A DNA stretch of 64,000 nucleotides, taken from Fortiea contorta PCC 7126. GTDB taxonomy: Bacteria > Cyanobacteriota > Cyanobacteriia > Cyanobacteriales > Nostocaceae. The translations under genes were made by a program, and so were the position numbers. Below the pieces are notes generated by a model. It searched no databases, had not been told where the DNA came from, and saw nothing but the letters and a program-made list of their open reading frames with translations. The stretch lies in the NCBI RefSeq assembly GCF_000332295.1, contig NZ_KB235930.1:3561895-3625894 (forward strand), read 5' to 3'. Numbering within the stretch: the first letter of the stretch is position 1; each line of letters begins with the position of its first letter. Shown here one piece after another: positions 27,142 through 35,886 of the stretch.

Positions 27142-28116
27142 CTAAGCACTCATTTCTAGCATCCGTTCCATTGGTCGTAAGGCCGCAAGACGAATATCCT
27201 CTGACATAATAATTTCTGGGCTGCGATTTTTCATTGCCCAATAGAGCTTTTCTAAAGTATTTAATCGCATAAAAGGGCATTCGTTGCAAGCACAGTTGTT
27301 TATAGGCGGGGCGGGAATAAAGTGCTTGTGCGGAGCAAGTTTTTGCATTTGGTGAATGATTCCAGGCTCTGTAGCCACGATAAATTCTTGTGTGGGGCTA
27401 TTTTGACAATATTTGAGTAAAGCTGCTGTAGAACCAATATAGTTGGCATGGCGCAGTACACTACTTTCACATTCTGGGTGAGCGATCGCCTCCGCTTGAG
27501 GATGTGTAATTTTTAACTGTACTATCTTCTTTTCCGAAAAGGTTTCATGGACAACACAACTACCTTGCCACAATACCAAATCTCGCCCTGTCTGTTCCAT
27601 CACATAGCGTCCCAAATTGCGATCTGGGGCAAAAATAATCCGCTGTGCTTGGGGTATCTGTCTAACAATGTCCACTGCATTAGAACTAGTGCAGATAATA
27701 TCGCTCATCGCTTTAATATCAGCAGAGCAATTAATGTAAGAAACTACCACATGATTCGGATGTGCAGCTTTAAAAGCGGCAAATTCATCTGCTGGACAAG
27801 TATCTGCAAGAGAACAACCGGCATTTAAATCTGGTAACAGCACCATTTTTTCCGGATTGAGGATCTTGGCTGTTTCCGCCATAAAGTGAACACCAGCAAA
27901 AACAATCACATCTGCATTTGTCTTGGCTGCAGCTTTTGCCAGTTGTAATGAATCGCCGATAAAATCTGCAATATCTTGAATATCCGGCTCTTGATAGTAA
28001 TGTGCCAAAATAACTGCATTGAGTTCTTGTTTGAGTGTCTCAATAGCAGCAAATAAATCTAGTGGTAGAACACCCAGCTGGGTTTCGTCTCGTTGAGCAA
28101 GTGCAGTCTTAAACAC
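27142..28116 (-). CDS. nadA: Quinolinate synthase A
   Basis: A 324-residue NadA, which condenses iminoaspartate with dihydroxyacetone phosphate to quinolinate in NAD synthesis and carries a [4Fe-4S] cluster. Visible landmarks are [20 protein letters not shown], the cysteine in [22 protein letters not shown], the histidine region VHPECESSV-like [12 protein letters not shown], and the C-terminal [11 protein letters not shown] cluster ligand region. The length is typical. The start is GTG at 28116. The upstream region contains the left attachment site of element B, so the element lies just upstream of the nadA promoter. Confidence 0.95.
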   Translation of the reverse strand: MFKTALAQRDETQLGVLPLDLFAAIETLKQELNAVILAHYYQEPDIQDIADFIGDSLQLAKAAAKTNADVIVFAGVHFMAETAKILNPEKMVLLPDLNAGCSLADTCPADEFAAFKAAHPNHVVVSYINCSADIKAMSDIICTSSNAVDIVRQIPQAQRIIFAPDRNLGRYVMEQTGRDLVLWQGSCVVHETFSEKKIVQLKITHPQAEAIAHPECESSVLRHANYIGSTAALLKYCQNSPTQEFIVATEPGIIHQMQKLAPHKHFIPAPPINNCACNECPFMRLNTLEKLYWAMKNRSPEIIMSEDIRLAALRPMERMLEMSA

Positions 28117-28208
28117 GATTTAGGAGTTGCTTAAATTTGCAAGTGTTTGGCTTGTCGATTCAATTATAGTAGTTTTTACCAAAAATAAAAGAGAGTGGTG
28201 TCAATTTA

Positions 28209-28225
28209 TGTCCAAAACCGTCTGA
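28209..28225. other. attL of element B
   Basis: TGTCCAAAACCGTCTGA, exact 17-bp copy of the sequence at 37547. It lies about 90 bp from nadA and about 85 bp before the integrase gene. Confidence 0.85.
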
Positions 28226-28309
28226 AGTTCTAACCCAGTGCAAAACTCACGTACGTTAGCCCAGTTCTGGAGCCACCCAACGCACTAGATAAGGGGGTTT
28301 GGCTACCAT

Positions 28310-29416
28310 ATGGCTACCACTAAAGTAGGCTTGGAAACTAAAGCTAACAAGATTAGGCTAAGGCTCCCTAGGGCTGTAGCTGGCGAAAGTAACCGCTACA
28401 TTAGCACTGGACTGGACAGCACACCCGACAACCTAAAGAAAGCTCAGATAGTGGCGTGGACTATAGAGGAAGACTTACAGAGGGGCACGCTAGACCCAAC
28501 GTTAGAGCGCTACAAGGAAAGCTTTAGACCCAAGCAAACTATCCAGAAGCAACCTGACCTACTAGAAATTTGGCTAGCCTATGCCGAGTACAAGCGCCCC
28601 CAAGTGGAGGAGACAACATGGCTGAAGTTATACAAGCGTACCCTAACCAACCATATCCAAAGCTTACCTTCCCACAAGCCAACAGACTCTAGCCTCATAT
28701 GCTCTTATCTTTTGTCTAATTTCTCAGTGGCAGTAACTAAGAGAGTCTTAAGGTATCTGTCAGCTTGTTGTAAGTGGGCTAAGGTGCAAAACAACTTCAG
28801 TGAACTAAGGCAAGACATAAGGGAACCTAAACGAAGACTGCGTAACATCCAGCCCTTTAGTGAACATGAGCGCGATTGTATACTGGAGTACTTCAGACAA
28901 CACAGCACCCACTACCTCCCTTTTGTCTCTTTCCTGTTCGCCACTGGTTGCCGTACTGGAGAAGCTATAGGGCTAAGGTGGGCTAATGTGGCTGAGGACT
29001 GCTCTTACGTTGTCTTTAGCGAGTCGTTCGATAGTGACACTAAGATACGCAAAAGCACTAAGACAGGAGTTAGCCGAAGATTCCCATGCAATGGTCAGCT
29101 TAAGCAGCTTTTGCAGCAGTTAACTAGAGGTGAACTAGACTCGCTAGTGTTCACTAATAAGAAAGGACGCCCCATACATAACTCAGTGTTTGTCTCCAAA
29201 GTGTGGAAGCCTAGCTTAAGCGCACTTGTGAAGGAAGGCAAGCTCACTAGCTACCGTCGTCTCTACACTACCAGACACACATTCATTAGCCATTGTCTAG
29301 AAGCTGGAGTACCAGTGACTACCATTGCAAGCTGGGTGGGAAACAGCCCAGAGATACTGATGAGACATTATGCTGGGGTAGTTAACACTGGTCATCTACC
29401 GCCTCAGTGGGGCTAA
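28310..29416 (+). CDS. Tyrosine recombinase / phage-type integrase
   Basis: A 368-residue site-specific recombinase. The N-terminal arm-binding and core-binding parts cover about residues 1-170 (EIWLAYAEYKRPQVEETTW). The catalytic domain shows the first Arg in FATGCRTGEAIGLRW, a Lys-containing SKTGVSRRFP turn, the H-x-x-R box as TRHTFISHCLEAG, and the nucleophilic tyrosine in EILMRHYAGV close to the C-terminus. It lies at the left end of element B and points inward, the expected place for the enzyme that integrated it. It appears intact. Confidence 0.93.
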   Translation: MATTKVGLETKANKIRLRLPRAVAGESNRYISTGLDSTPDNLKKAQIVAWTIEEDLQRGTLDPTLERYKESFRPKQTIQKQPDLLEIWLAYAEYKRPQVEETTWLKLYKRTLTNHIQSLPSHKPTDSSLICSYLLSNFSVAVTKRVLRYLSACCKWAKVQNNFSELRQDIREPKRRLRNIQPFSEHERDCILEYFRQHSTHYLPFVSFLFATGCRTGEAIGLRWANVAEDCSYVVFSESFDSDTKIRKSTKTGVSRRFPCNGQLKQLLQQLTRGELDSLVFTNKKGRPIHNSVFVSKVWKPSLSALVKEGKLTSYRRLYTTRHTFISHCLEAGVPVTTIASWVGNSPEILMRHYAGVVNTGHLPPQWG

Positions 29417-29426
29417 GGACAACTGC

Positions 29427-29621
29427 ATGAATACCCTCGACCATCTATTAGCCGCCCTTACCCAACTCGAAGCCTACAAAGCTTTGTTACCAAGAGAGAG
29501 CATAGAGTACTGGCAAGTGCGCTCCACTATTAAGCAACTGAAGAAAACAATGGTGGTGTATGCAGGTACTAGGGCTGGTGAGACTCTGTTTGCGAGGGGA
29601 GAGCCTTGGAATGAAAGTTAG
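29427..29621 (+). CDS. Small hypothetical protein behind the integrase
   Basis: A 64-residue, mostly helical protein (NTLDHLLAALTQLEAYKALL) 10 bp after the integrase stop, so probably co-transcribed. The position would suit an excisionase or directionality factor, but no winged-helix or Arc-like motif is evident. Function unknown. Confidence 0.55.
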   Translation: MNTLDHLLAALTQLEAYKALLPRESIEYWQVRSTIKQLKKTMVVYAGTRAGETLFARGEPWNES

Positions 29622-29692
29622 CCAAGAGTGATACTGATAACCTATTTGTCACTGGGAATACTAAGGTAGCAGAGTTACTAAAGTTACCTAAT

Positions 29693-29902
29693 ATGTCAGA
29701 CAATAGTAAACCCAAGCCACTTTGGGTAAAAATTCTCATAGCTTGGATAGGCACACCATTATGTTTCCAATTGCTTCTCTCGTTTTCTGGGGTTTACTTA
29801 GACAACAACTTAGAAAAGACCATATCCGCTACCCTAACTTTTGCAGCTATAACTTCAGTTGCCATAGAGCATGATGTACGGAAGAGAAAAACTAAAGACT
29901 GA
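29693..29902 (+). CDS. Small two-span membrane protein
   Basis: 69 residues with two hydrophobic segments (WVKILIAWIGTPLCFQLLLS and TISATLTFAAITSVAI) and a basic C-terminal tail (HDVRKRKTKD). Third in line behind the integrase on the same strand. No recognised family. Confidence 0.5.
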   Translation: MSDNSKPKPLWVKILIAWIGTPLCFQLLLSFSGVYLDNNLEKTISATLTFAAITSVAIEHDVRKRKTKD

Positions 29903-29905
29903 AGT

Positions 29906-30199
29906 GTTCCACAGTGGAACACTAGCCAACTTCTGTTCCAGAGTACTGTTCCGGCTGTAATGCTCTCTGGACAAGCTTTCTAGCGTTTGTGGAACAGTGG
30001 AACGCCTGGAACGCATGTTGCAAACTTGTCTAAAGTTTTCTCTCTGCTCTCTCCCCTTTGCACTCTCTCTTCCCATTTAGCACTGACGTATAGTAAACTA
30101 CTGTTCCATCTGTTCCACTGTTCCAGTAAGCTGAAGCCCTTACTACTGCTAAGTTTTGGGTGGAACGGAAGTTGGAACGGAAGTTACCTTACTGTTCCA
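29906..30199. promoter_or_regulatory. Iteron-like cluster of 12 GTTCCA/TGGAAC sites
   Basis: Twelve exact copies of GTTCCA or its complement in 294 bp. They start at 29906, 29915, 29935, 29990, 29998, 30007, 30103, 30112, 30120, 30161, 30173 and 30194. Two triplets stand out: TGGAAC three times with 8- and 9-base steps (29990-30012), and GTTCCA three times with 9- and 8-base steps (30103-30125), forming a large inverted pair. The region is noncoding and lies beside the replication-helicase gene, so a replication origin or operator array is the natural guess. Confidence 0.7.
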
Positions 30200-30213
30200 G
30201 ACAGACAAAAGAA

Positions 30214-30245
30214 AAGCCTCCTAACTTAAGAGAGCTAGGAGGCTT
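30214..30245 (-). terminator. Intrinsic terminator of the VapE gene
   Basis: Perfect 10-bp stem AAGCCTCCTA / TAGGAGGCTT, 19 bp beyond the stop of the minus-strand gene. On that strand it is followed by TTCTTTTGT, so it acts in that direction. Confidence 0.8.
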
Positions 30246-30263
30246 AGGTTGCCGTAGGAGGCG

Positions 30264-31958
30264 TTAGTAAACTGATTCTTCGTAGACTTCAGGAGCTTCT
30301 TTGGTGTCTACGAGGGAGCCAGAACGGAACCAATAGCGCCCTTTCACTCCATTGTGTCTAACATTTGCAGTGGTGCACTTTAGCTGTTCCAATGCCGTCT
30401 TAGCATCTCTCTGTAGCTTGCGGTCATTCAGCTTGCTGGTGTCGATACCTAAAGCGTTCTCCATAATGTCTGACAGCGTGCATGGGTTGTGTTGGGTCAT
30501 GTAGTTAGCTATCTTCTGTGACCAAGGATTCTCCTGTTCGTATTGGGCTGTGTCTTCAGCACTCAGAAGCTTCTCAGCTTCAGTTAGTTCCCACTGTTCA
30601 CCAGCTAAGAACAGCCCTAAGATAGCACTCCATAGGTCATCTCTCATGGCTTGCACTTCTTGTCCATTCACTCTTTGGGTTATTGGGCACACCCAAAAGC
30701 GTCGGTTGCCTGTAGAGTCAGACAAAAACTCACTCTGGTTAGTAGTGCCACAAATAACAAAAGTGCGCGGATAGCGAGAGTTGGCTTTAGCATAGGGGCG
30801 TCTAAAGAGGTCGTCTTCCTTGCTTAAGAACGCCTTTACACTGGCTTGTGCTTTAGTGCTGAATGCGTGCTCTATTTCCCCATACTCACAGCACCAAGAG
30901 TTGTACATAGAGAGCAGTTCGTCTACTTGGCTTTTGTGCTCACCTACGGTCTGGAAAAACGACTTGCCAAAGACATCCTGGAACAGAGTCGTCTTGCCTA
31001 TACCCTGCCCACCTTGTAGAACCAAAGCATTGTCAGCCTTGCATCCTGGTGTCACGGTACGAGCTACAGCGGACAATAGAAAGCGCTTCCAGTAAACTCT
31101 GTGTAGCTTATTAGTAACTCCAATAGCTTGGAAGAATGCACTCAAGACAGGCAAAGCATCTGGGTTAGGTGTTAGAGACTGGAGATAGGCACGCACTGGA
31201 TGATAGCTGTGTTCTTCAGCGTAAACTACAGCGATTCTGGTGAACTTGTGGAAATCGTAGTCTCTGTCTAATTCACGTTCACACAAGTCATGCAGCTTCT
31301 CTATGCTGATGCTTACTCCGTTCCACCAAAGCTCATTACTCATTTCGTTCCACTGAAGTTTGTCGCTAAAGAATGAAGATAACTCAGCCCTCATTTGGTT
31401 GCCTCTGCTACGTCCTGATGCTAGTGTAATGGGCTTCTCTGTGCCTCTGTCTGCACTTGCTAGAGTAGCTTGTATCTCAGCCTCGGATAGCCCAATGGAT
31501 AGAGCAGCTTCAGTCAGTGCCTCGTCTATAGCTTCTAGTTTGTCTGGAAAAGCCCCAGCCAAAGTAAACTTCAGCTTATTTAGCGTGCTATTCCGCTCAC
31601 CTTCTTTCGCGTGTCTTAGTTGGGCTGAGAAGTTGGCTAAGGTGGTGCTGAAGTTGGCGTCAGTACCAGATTGCTGAGGCTCTAGCTTACCGACGCTATT
31701 CGCTGCACTTGGTCGGTTTGCTTTGGATTTAGACACTGGCTGAGTTAGCTCAGGTATGCCGTCCATGACCTCAGTAACCGTGTAGCGCTGTCCTGAGCTT
31801 GCAACCAGCCTAACTAATGGAGCCTCACCAGCATCAGACAAATAAGAAGGCTTTCGGTTGTAGGTACCGGGCAGCCTAAGCACGCGCGCCAAGTCTTTGC
31901 AAGCTTTGTCTGCGCCGTAGTGTGCAATGAGACGCTGTGTTAGGGAGCTATACTTCAT
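30264..31958 (-). CDS. VapE-type helicase, primase domain largely missing
   Basis: 564 residues. The C-terminal two thirds form a virulence-associated-E (VapE) SF3-like ATPase: Walker A LQGGQGIGKTTLFQDVFG, Walker B region WCCEYGEIEHAF, and the family motif FVICGTTNQSEFLSDSTGNR with RRFWV. The extreme N-terminus (DLARVLRLPGTYNRKP, about residues 22-37) looks like the end of an archaeo-eukaryotic primase (prim-pol) domain, whose catalytic part would lie upstream. The first ATG follows an AAAGGGG box, so the protein as coded starts there and lacks the primase active site. Likely role: replication initiation of element B. Confidence 0.82.
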   Translation of the reverse strand: MKYSSLTQRLIAHYGADKACKDLARVLRLPGTYNRKPSYLSDAGEAPLVRLVASSGQRYTVTEVMDGIPELTQPVSKSKANRPSAANSVGKLEPQQSGTDANFSTTLANFSAQLRHAKEGERNSTLNKLKFTLAGAFPDKLEAIDEALTEAALSIGLSEAEIQATLASADRGTEKPITLASGRSRGNQMRAELSSFFSDKLQWNEMSNELWWNGVSISIEKLHDLCERELDRDYDFHKFTRIAVVYAEEHSYHPVRAYLQSLTPNPDALPVLSAFFQAIGVTNKLHRVYWKRFLLSAVARTVTPGCKADNALVLQGGQGIGKTTLFQDVFGKSFFQTVGEHKSQVDELLSMYNSWCCEYGEIEHAFSTKAQASVKAFLSKEDDLFRRPYAKANSRYPRTFVICGTTNQSEFLSDSTGNRRFWVCPITQRVNGQEVQAMRDDLWSAILGLFLAGEQWELTEAEKLLSAEDTAQYEQENPWSQKIANYMTQHNPCTLSDIMENALGIDTSKLNDRKLQRDAKTALEQLKCTTANVRHNGVKGRYWFRSGSLVDTKEAPEVYEESVY

Positions 31959-32146
31959 CTAGTCATCACCCCTTTAGTTATCCGTCCCGGTTCTAAATAA
32001 GTAACTGTGGTGTGCTTTTCTTTGACTCACTTGTTCGGTTGCTGTAGTGGTTACCGAACCTTTAGCTAAATACAGAAAAACTGAGGCTCTTAGTGGCTGA
32101 AGTATAGTCTGGGTAAAGCTTTGGAAATCCGAAAGACAAAACACAC

Positions 32147-32437
32147 TCACAACCACTGGTCTAGCTTCAGTAAGCTCTCATGCACTGGCAGATCTTCCTC
32201 CATCAGCGCCCTTATGATTGTCTGATTCAGTTCACTTGCTTGTGCCTTGGTTAACTCGCCCCAACACAAGCACCAACAGACCCAGCGCACATACTCCTCA
32301 CAAGCACTCTCAGAGGTGGGCAGTGGTAAGCCTTGGTCAGTGTAGACAATATGTGTACAGTGGGAGAGGTGATAGGTTAGCTCTTGTTTGGCACGCTCAG
32401 TTAGCTTTAGTAATCTAGGTTGTGCTTTAGTTTTCAC
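32147..32437 (-). CDS. Hypothetical protein of element B
   Basis: A 96-residue protein, basic at the N-terminus, with an unusual WVCWCLCWGELTKAQASELN segment rich in Trp and Cys. It overlaps the C-terminal end of the broken ATPase frame by 11 bases, consistent with a coupled minus-strand operon. No recognised family. About 190 bp without a convincing gene separate it from the VapE start. Confidence 0.5.
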   Translation of the reverse strand: MKTKAQPRLLKLTERAKQELTYHLSHCTHIVYTDQGLPLPTSESACEEYVRWVCWCLCWGELTKAQASELNQTIIRALMEEDLPVHESLLKLDQWL

Positions 32438-33745
32438 TTGTGTTCTCCTCTAGTAGTGCTGTCAGCCAAGCCACTTTCCGTCCCCAATGCCTTCCTTTTG
32501 TCTGCCCAAGCTCAGTTAACAGAAGCTGTTGTATGCTCTTCCCCTCTTGGTGCTTCTGTCTGAGGTATCTTAAGGTTTGCTCTGATAGCTCTGGTAAGTT
32601 GGGTAGTGGGGCTTCTGAGGGTTCCAAGAGTGCCAGAGTTCCAGAGTTATCTGCTGAGTCACTTTCGCCTCTATTATCTGTCTTCTTGGAACCTCCCGTA
32701 ACCTCGGAACCTTGGCTATTCCTAGGGGTTACAGCGTCTTCTTTAGCTTGGAACTGTGGGAACGGCTGTAACCTTGGTCTAACTGCTAAGATATCGTCTA
32801 CTAGGCATACTTGCTTACCTCCACTTTCCAAAGCTTGCATTAATTGGGTGTCCTTCAGTTGCTTGGCTCTATCTATAGCTGACTGACCAAGGTAAACCCG
32901 CACGAAACAAGAGTCTCTCAGCTTACTATCACCTTCCAAGCCAAGGTTAGCTACAGTGTCGTTCTGGGCTACAAGACAAATGAAGCGCTTTACTCTCCGT
33001 CCTCTCTTGGCTTGCTTCCTAACCCACTCCTTAGCTGACTCACATTCATCCACCAAAGCTGGGAGTTCTTCAGCCACAATCAGAGTTTGCTCAGTCTGCC
33101 AAGAGTTTCCAGCTTGCTTTCTGTCTATTGTGCGCTGTTCTATAGTGGCTAGGTCGGCTTGCATCTGGCGTTCTACCGCGCTGAAGCTCTCATACAGGGT
33201 GCAACTGGGTAGAGAACGGAGGTAGCTCCAGTCATCACGGGTGCAGTCAGTGTCATAGAGTTTGTAACTCCGTCATAGAGTTTGTAACTCCAGTCAGCCC
33301 CAAGAGCACTACAGAAAGCCTGGACAAAATAGCTCTTACCAGCCCCTGTGCCACCAATGACCAATAGGTGCTTATCCTGAGTTTGCCAATACCCAATTAT
33401 GTCTGCCATGGGGCTTAGTTGGGCTGTCGGTTCGGCTTGCATTTGTACACTTACTTGGGCTGCATTAGACAAAAGGGAACTGTACCAACTAATGCCCGAT
33501 TTTCTCTCCACTATGCCCAAGTCCTGCCCAATCTCGGTTAGCTTTTTGTTGTCTAGGTACTGACGGTAGCCCACTGCTGCTACACCTAAGCCACTTAAGC
33601 AAGCAGCTAGCTTAGGTAAGCCGCGAGCTTGCACCCCAGTTAGCCCAAGCAACACAGCAGCAGAAGCCCCAGCCACAGAAGCCCCTACTAAAGTGTGCTG
33701 AGTTAGAGACATGAGAGTGCGGATAAATGAAGAGGGATAGGTCAC
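32427..33745 (-). pseudogene. FtsK/HerA-like ATPase split by a 20-bp tandem duplication
   Basis: The first open part (ATG 33745) has two membrane-like segments, then Walker A HLLVIGGTGAGKSYFVQAF. At 33251-33290 a 20-base unit (TGTCATAGAGTTTGTAACTC, second copy with C first) is tandemly repeated and moves the frame. The second part resumes with Walker B TLIVAEELPALVDE, then ICLVAQNDTVANLG and GDSKLRDSCFVRVYLG, a disordered linker and a C-terminal helical domain. Removing one repeat unit restores 433 whole codons through the junction WSYKLYDTDCTRDDWSYL. Its core aligns with the broken ATPase of element A. Inferred role before damage: DNA pumping or transfer at the membrane. Confidence 0.85.
33251..33290. 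repeat. 20-bp tandem duplication
   Basis: Two adjacent 20-base units, TGTCATAGAGTTTGTAACTC and CGTCATAGAGTTTGTAACTC, differing only in the first base. The unit length is not a multiple of three and shifts the ATPase frame. Confidence 0.9.
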
Positions 33746-33757
33746 TTTGGTAATCTC

Positions 33758-34108
33758 CTAAAGTCCCAATAGCACACCAGCCACTACAGCGCTTCCATAG
33801 ACAACAGACTTGGGTTGCATTTGGCGCTTTAGTGAACTTTCTAGTCCCACTCCAAAGACAGCCAAGCCCACTGCAACTGAGGCTAGCTGAGTATCAGTCA
33901 GCTTTGGTAAGGGAAGTAGGCTGATGGTCTGAGTGAGAAGGGCTGAGGTGAATGCAGACAACAGAGAGCGAAAGACAACATCTCCCAAGGTTGTGCTTGC
34001 TTTAGAGGGCTGAGGTAGGGTGTCTTGCTTGCTGTCTAAAGTTATCTGTATGGTATTACCAGCTTGTGTTTGCGTGAGTTGGTTGTGAGTTAGTTTTGGT
34101 TCTTGCAT
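33758..34108 (-). CDS. Small membrane protein ahead of the ATPase
   Basis: 116 residues. The N-terminal 40 are polar and Thr/Gln-rich, followed by hydrophobic helices (VVFRSLLSAFTSALLTQTIS, LASVAVGLAVFGVGLESSL) and a final span VVYGSAVVAGVLLGL. It sits directly upstream of the ATPase gene in the same operon, as small membrane proteins also do in element A. Function unknown. Confidence 0.6.
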   Translation of the reverse strand: MQEPKLTHNQLTQTQAGNTIQITLDSKQDTLPQPSKASTTLGDVVFRSLLSAFTSALLTQTISLLPLPKLTDTQLASVAVGLAVFGVGLESSLKRQMQPKSVVYGSAVVAGVLLGL

Positions 34109-34285
34109 TTAGTCCTCCAAGTTATTTAGTGTTTGCCTTAGTAGAGTAGTTAGCTTTATTAGCTCTAGCTTAAGCGCCCATTTAGTGTCTTTGTCTTTAG
34201 TCCTTCGGTAGAGTGCTGCTAGGTCTAATATGGCTAAAGTGGCGCTGTCTATGGTGTCTAGTTGGATTTGGGTTAGTTTGCTCAC
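34109..34285 (-). CDS. 58-residue helical protein
   Basis: Starts at GTG 34285, which overlaps the ParM-like stop in a GTGA junction, and ends next to the start of the following gene. The product is MSKLTQIQLDTIDSATLAIL followed by a basic helix and a leucine-rich tail. The tight overlap on one side and near-contact on the other support translation. No recognised family. Confidence 0.6.
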   Translation of the reverse strand: MSKLTQIQLDTIDSATLAILDLAALYRRTKDKDTKWALKLELIKLTTLLRQTLNNLED

Positions 34286-35274
34286 GGCTGAAGCACCTCA
34301 TATAACCCATCCACACCGACAGTCAGAGGGTTGCTTGGGATGTGAATTAGCTCTCTACTACCTTGACTTGCCAAAGCCTCTGTCACCATCTGCTGCACTA
34401 TATGTAAGCTAAAGCCACCACCAACACAGACAACAGGGATGCCAGAAGCTAGAGAACGCACAGCCTGGGTTAACAAGAGCTTCACTTTAGAAAGCTCTAA
34501 CCAAGCTTCAGTGGCTTTAGCACAGGTAGTCCAGATGTCCCTACCCTGATAACTGTCTAGATACCTATAGCTGTTAGTGTCTAGAGCTTGCCTTACAAGG
34601 TTCTCATCTACGCTACCGTTGGTTGTCTCTTGTGTTAGGAGGTCGCTAGTCAGTGCCACAAGCTTTTGTACACCGCAAGGGACAAAGCTAAAGTTCTCTC
34701 TTCTTGGCTTGCTAGGGTTGCCTATGAAGTACTGGGCTAGGTTAAGCGTACCGTTCCCAAAGTCCAAGACAGACACACGAGGCACACAGGGAAACACTGA
34801 AGCTGCATAGAGACTAGCCCCTACACCTTCTGGGTAAACCCTAGCCAGATGTGCCTGTAGCTTCATTGGTTCACCATCTATGCTTAGGTCTGCTGTTGCT
34901 TTCTCTACTGCTTGCTCTAGCGTGTTTCTCTTGTCTGAATTCAGGGTTAGCAGATGTAGGTCTAGCTTGTCTCCAGGAGTGAGGAGGTGACTCATGGCGC
35001 TAAGGCTGCCAGCTAGCATCAGGTGCAAATAGTCTAGTTTGCCTGTGCTACTGTCAGCTACGGCTTTCTTATCAGGTCTGTTGTAGTTGTCCCAGCCCAG
35101 TATCCAACTCTCATCACCTAAGCTAAAGCCTCCTCTGATGTAAGCTCCATTGTTGTTGCTCAGTAGACTTGGGATGAGTTCGCTTTCGCCAGCTAAGTTA
35201 ACTTTTACATTGCCATTACCAGCATCTATCACTAGTGTCTTGGCTTTAGTAGCTGTTCTCTTACGTGTTGCCAT
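34282..35274 (-). CDS. ParM/StbA-like actin-family protein
   Basis: A 330-residue actin-fold ATPase. The phosphate-1 loop is VIDAGNGNVKVNL near residue 16, phosphate-2 SVLDFGNGTLNLAQ near residue 192, and the adenosine motif VCVGGGFSLHIVQQ near residue 293. These match plasmid ParM/Alp proteins that segregate DNA. A ParR-like adaptor is not obvious; the 57-residue gene just upstream or the RHH protein at 35586 could play that part. Its presence indicates that element B exists or existed as a plasmid-like replicon. It is the second gene of a minus-strand operon. Confidence 0.85.
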   Translation of the reverse strand: MATRKRTATKAKTLVIDAGNGNVKVNLAGESELIPSLLSNNNGAYIRGGFSLGDESWILGWDNYNRPDKKAVADSSTGKLDYLHLMLAGSLSAMSHLLTPGDKLDLHLLTLNSDKRNTLEQAVEKATADLSIDGEPMKLQAHLARVYPEGVGASLYAASVFPCVPRVSVLDFGNGTLNLAQYFIGNPSKPRRENFSFVPCGVQKLVALTSDLLTQETTNGSVDENLVRQALDTNSYRYLDSYQGRDIWTTCAKATEAWLELSKVKLLLTQAVRSLASGIPVVCVGGGFSLHIVQQMVTEALASQGSRELIHIPSNPLTVGVDGLYEVLQP

Positions 35275-35286
35275 CTTTAGTTCTCC

Positions 35287-35460
35287 TTATTTCTTGGCGC
35301 GGTCTTGTAGACTTTGGCTCTCGTAGCTAGTGGCATAAGCATCAGTGGGCATGGTGTAGACTTCGCTTTGGTCTTCTGAAGTCCTAACCTCATAGCGCAC
35401 CTCACGGTCATCTATTGTTAGTCTTGGGTCGTCTATCAGGTTGTCGTCTGATGTGTACAT
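35287..35460 (-). CDS. 57-residue acidic protein upstream of parM
   Basis: ATG at 35460 with an AAGGA box at good distance; the stop lies 12 bp before the ParM-like start. The product (MYTSDDNLIDDPRLTIDDRE...) is highly acidic and probably disordered or beta-rich. The operon position recalls a small partition or regulatory partner, but there is no motif to confirm this. Confidence 0.55.
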   Translation of the reverse strand: MYTSDDNLIDDPRLTIDDREVRYEVRTSEDQSEVYTMPTDAYATSYESQSLQDRAKK

Positions 35461-35585
35461 GGTTTGTTATCCTTGTTAGCTTGGTTAACCACAGGTAAAC
35501 TTGGTGTATCGGTTCGCCTGCTGCTATCTTACATGCTGTGGTGAACTTGTGCAACTTGTGAAACAAAAGAGGAGAAGGAGCACTT

Positions 35586-35756
35586 ATGAGCGACCAAAGA
35601 TTAGTAATCAGAAACGTTAGTGAAGCCGTGCAGAAGGTAATCAGAGTGCTAGCAGCAGAAGAAAACATAAGTCAGGCTGAGGCTTTAGAGCGCATAATAG
35701 CTGAGTGGAAGCATCTAAAGGCAATGGAGAAAGCAGGTAAGCTGAAGTCGGACTAA
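35586..35756 (+). CDS. Ribbon-helix-helix-like small DNA-binding protein
   Basis: 56 residues from ATG 35586 with a strong AGGAG box. The sequence (DQRLVIRNVSEAVQKVIRVL, then an AEENISQAEALERIIAEWKH helix pair) has the length and pattern of an Arc/CopG protein: a short beta strand, a helix, a turn and a helix. It is divergent from the parM operon with 125 bp between, so it may repress that operon or act as a ParR-like adaptor. Confidence 0.65.
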   Translation: MSDQRLVIRNVSEAVQKVIRVLAAEENISQAEALERIIAEWKHLKAMEKAGKLKSD

Positions 35757-35886
35757 CTTCACTGTAGCTTCTGAAGGGACGGTCAGAGTTGACAAATGCT
35801 AACTAGTCACTTAAGATGAGTGAGGAACAAGGCTATGGTCAGCCTCAGGTTCCGATTACCTCACAAGAAAGCAGGAGAGAACCATC

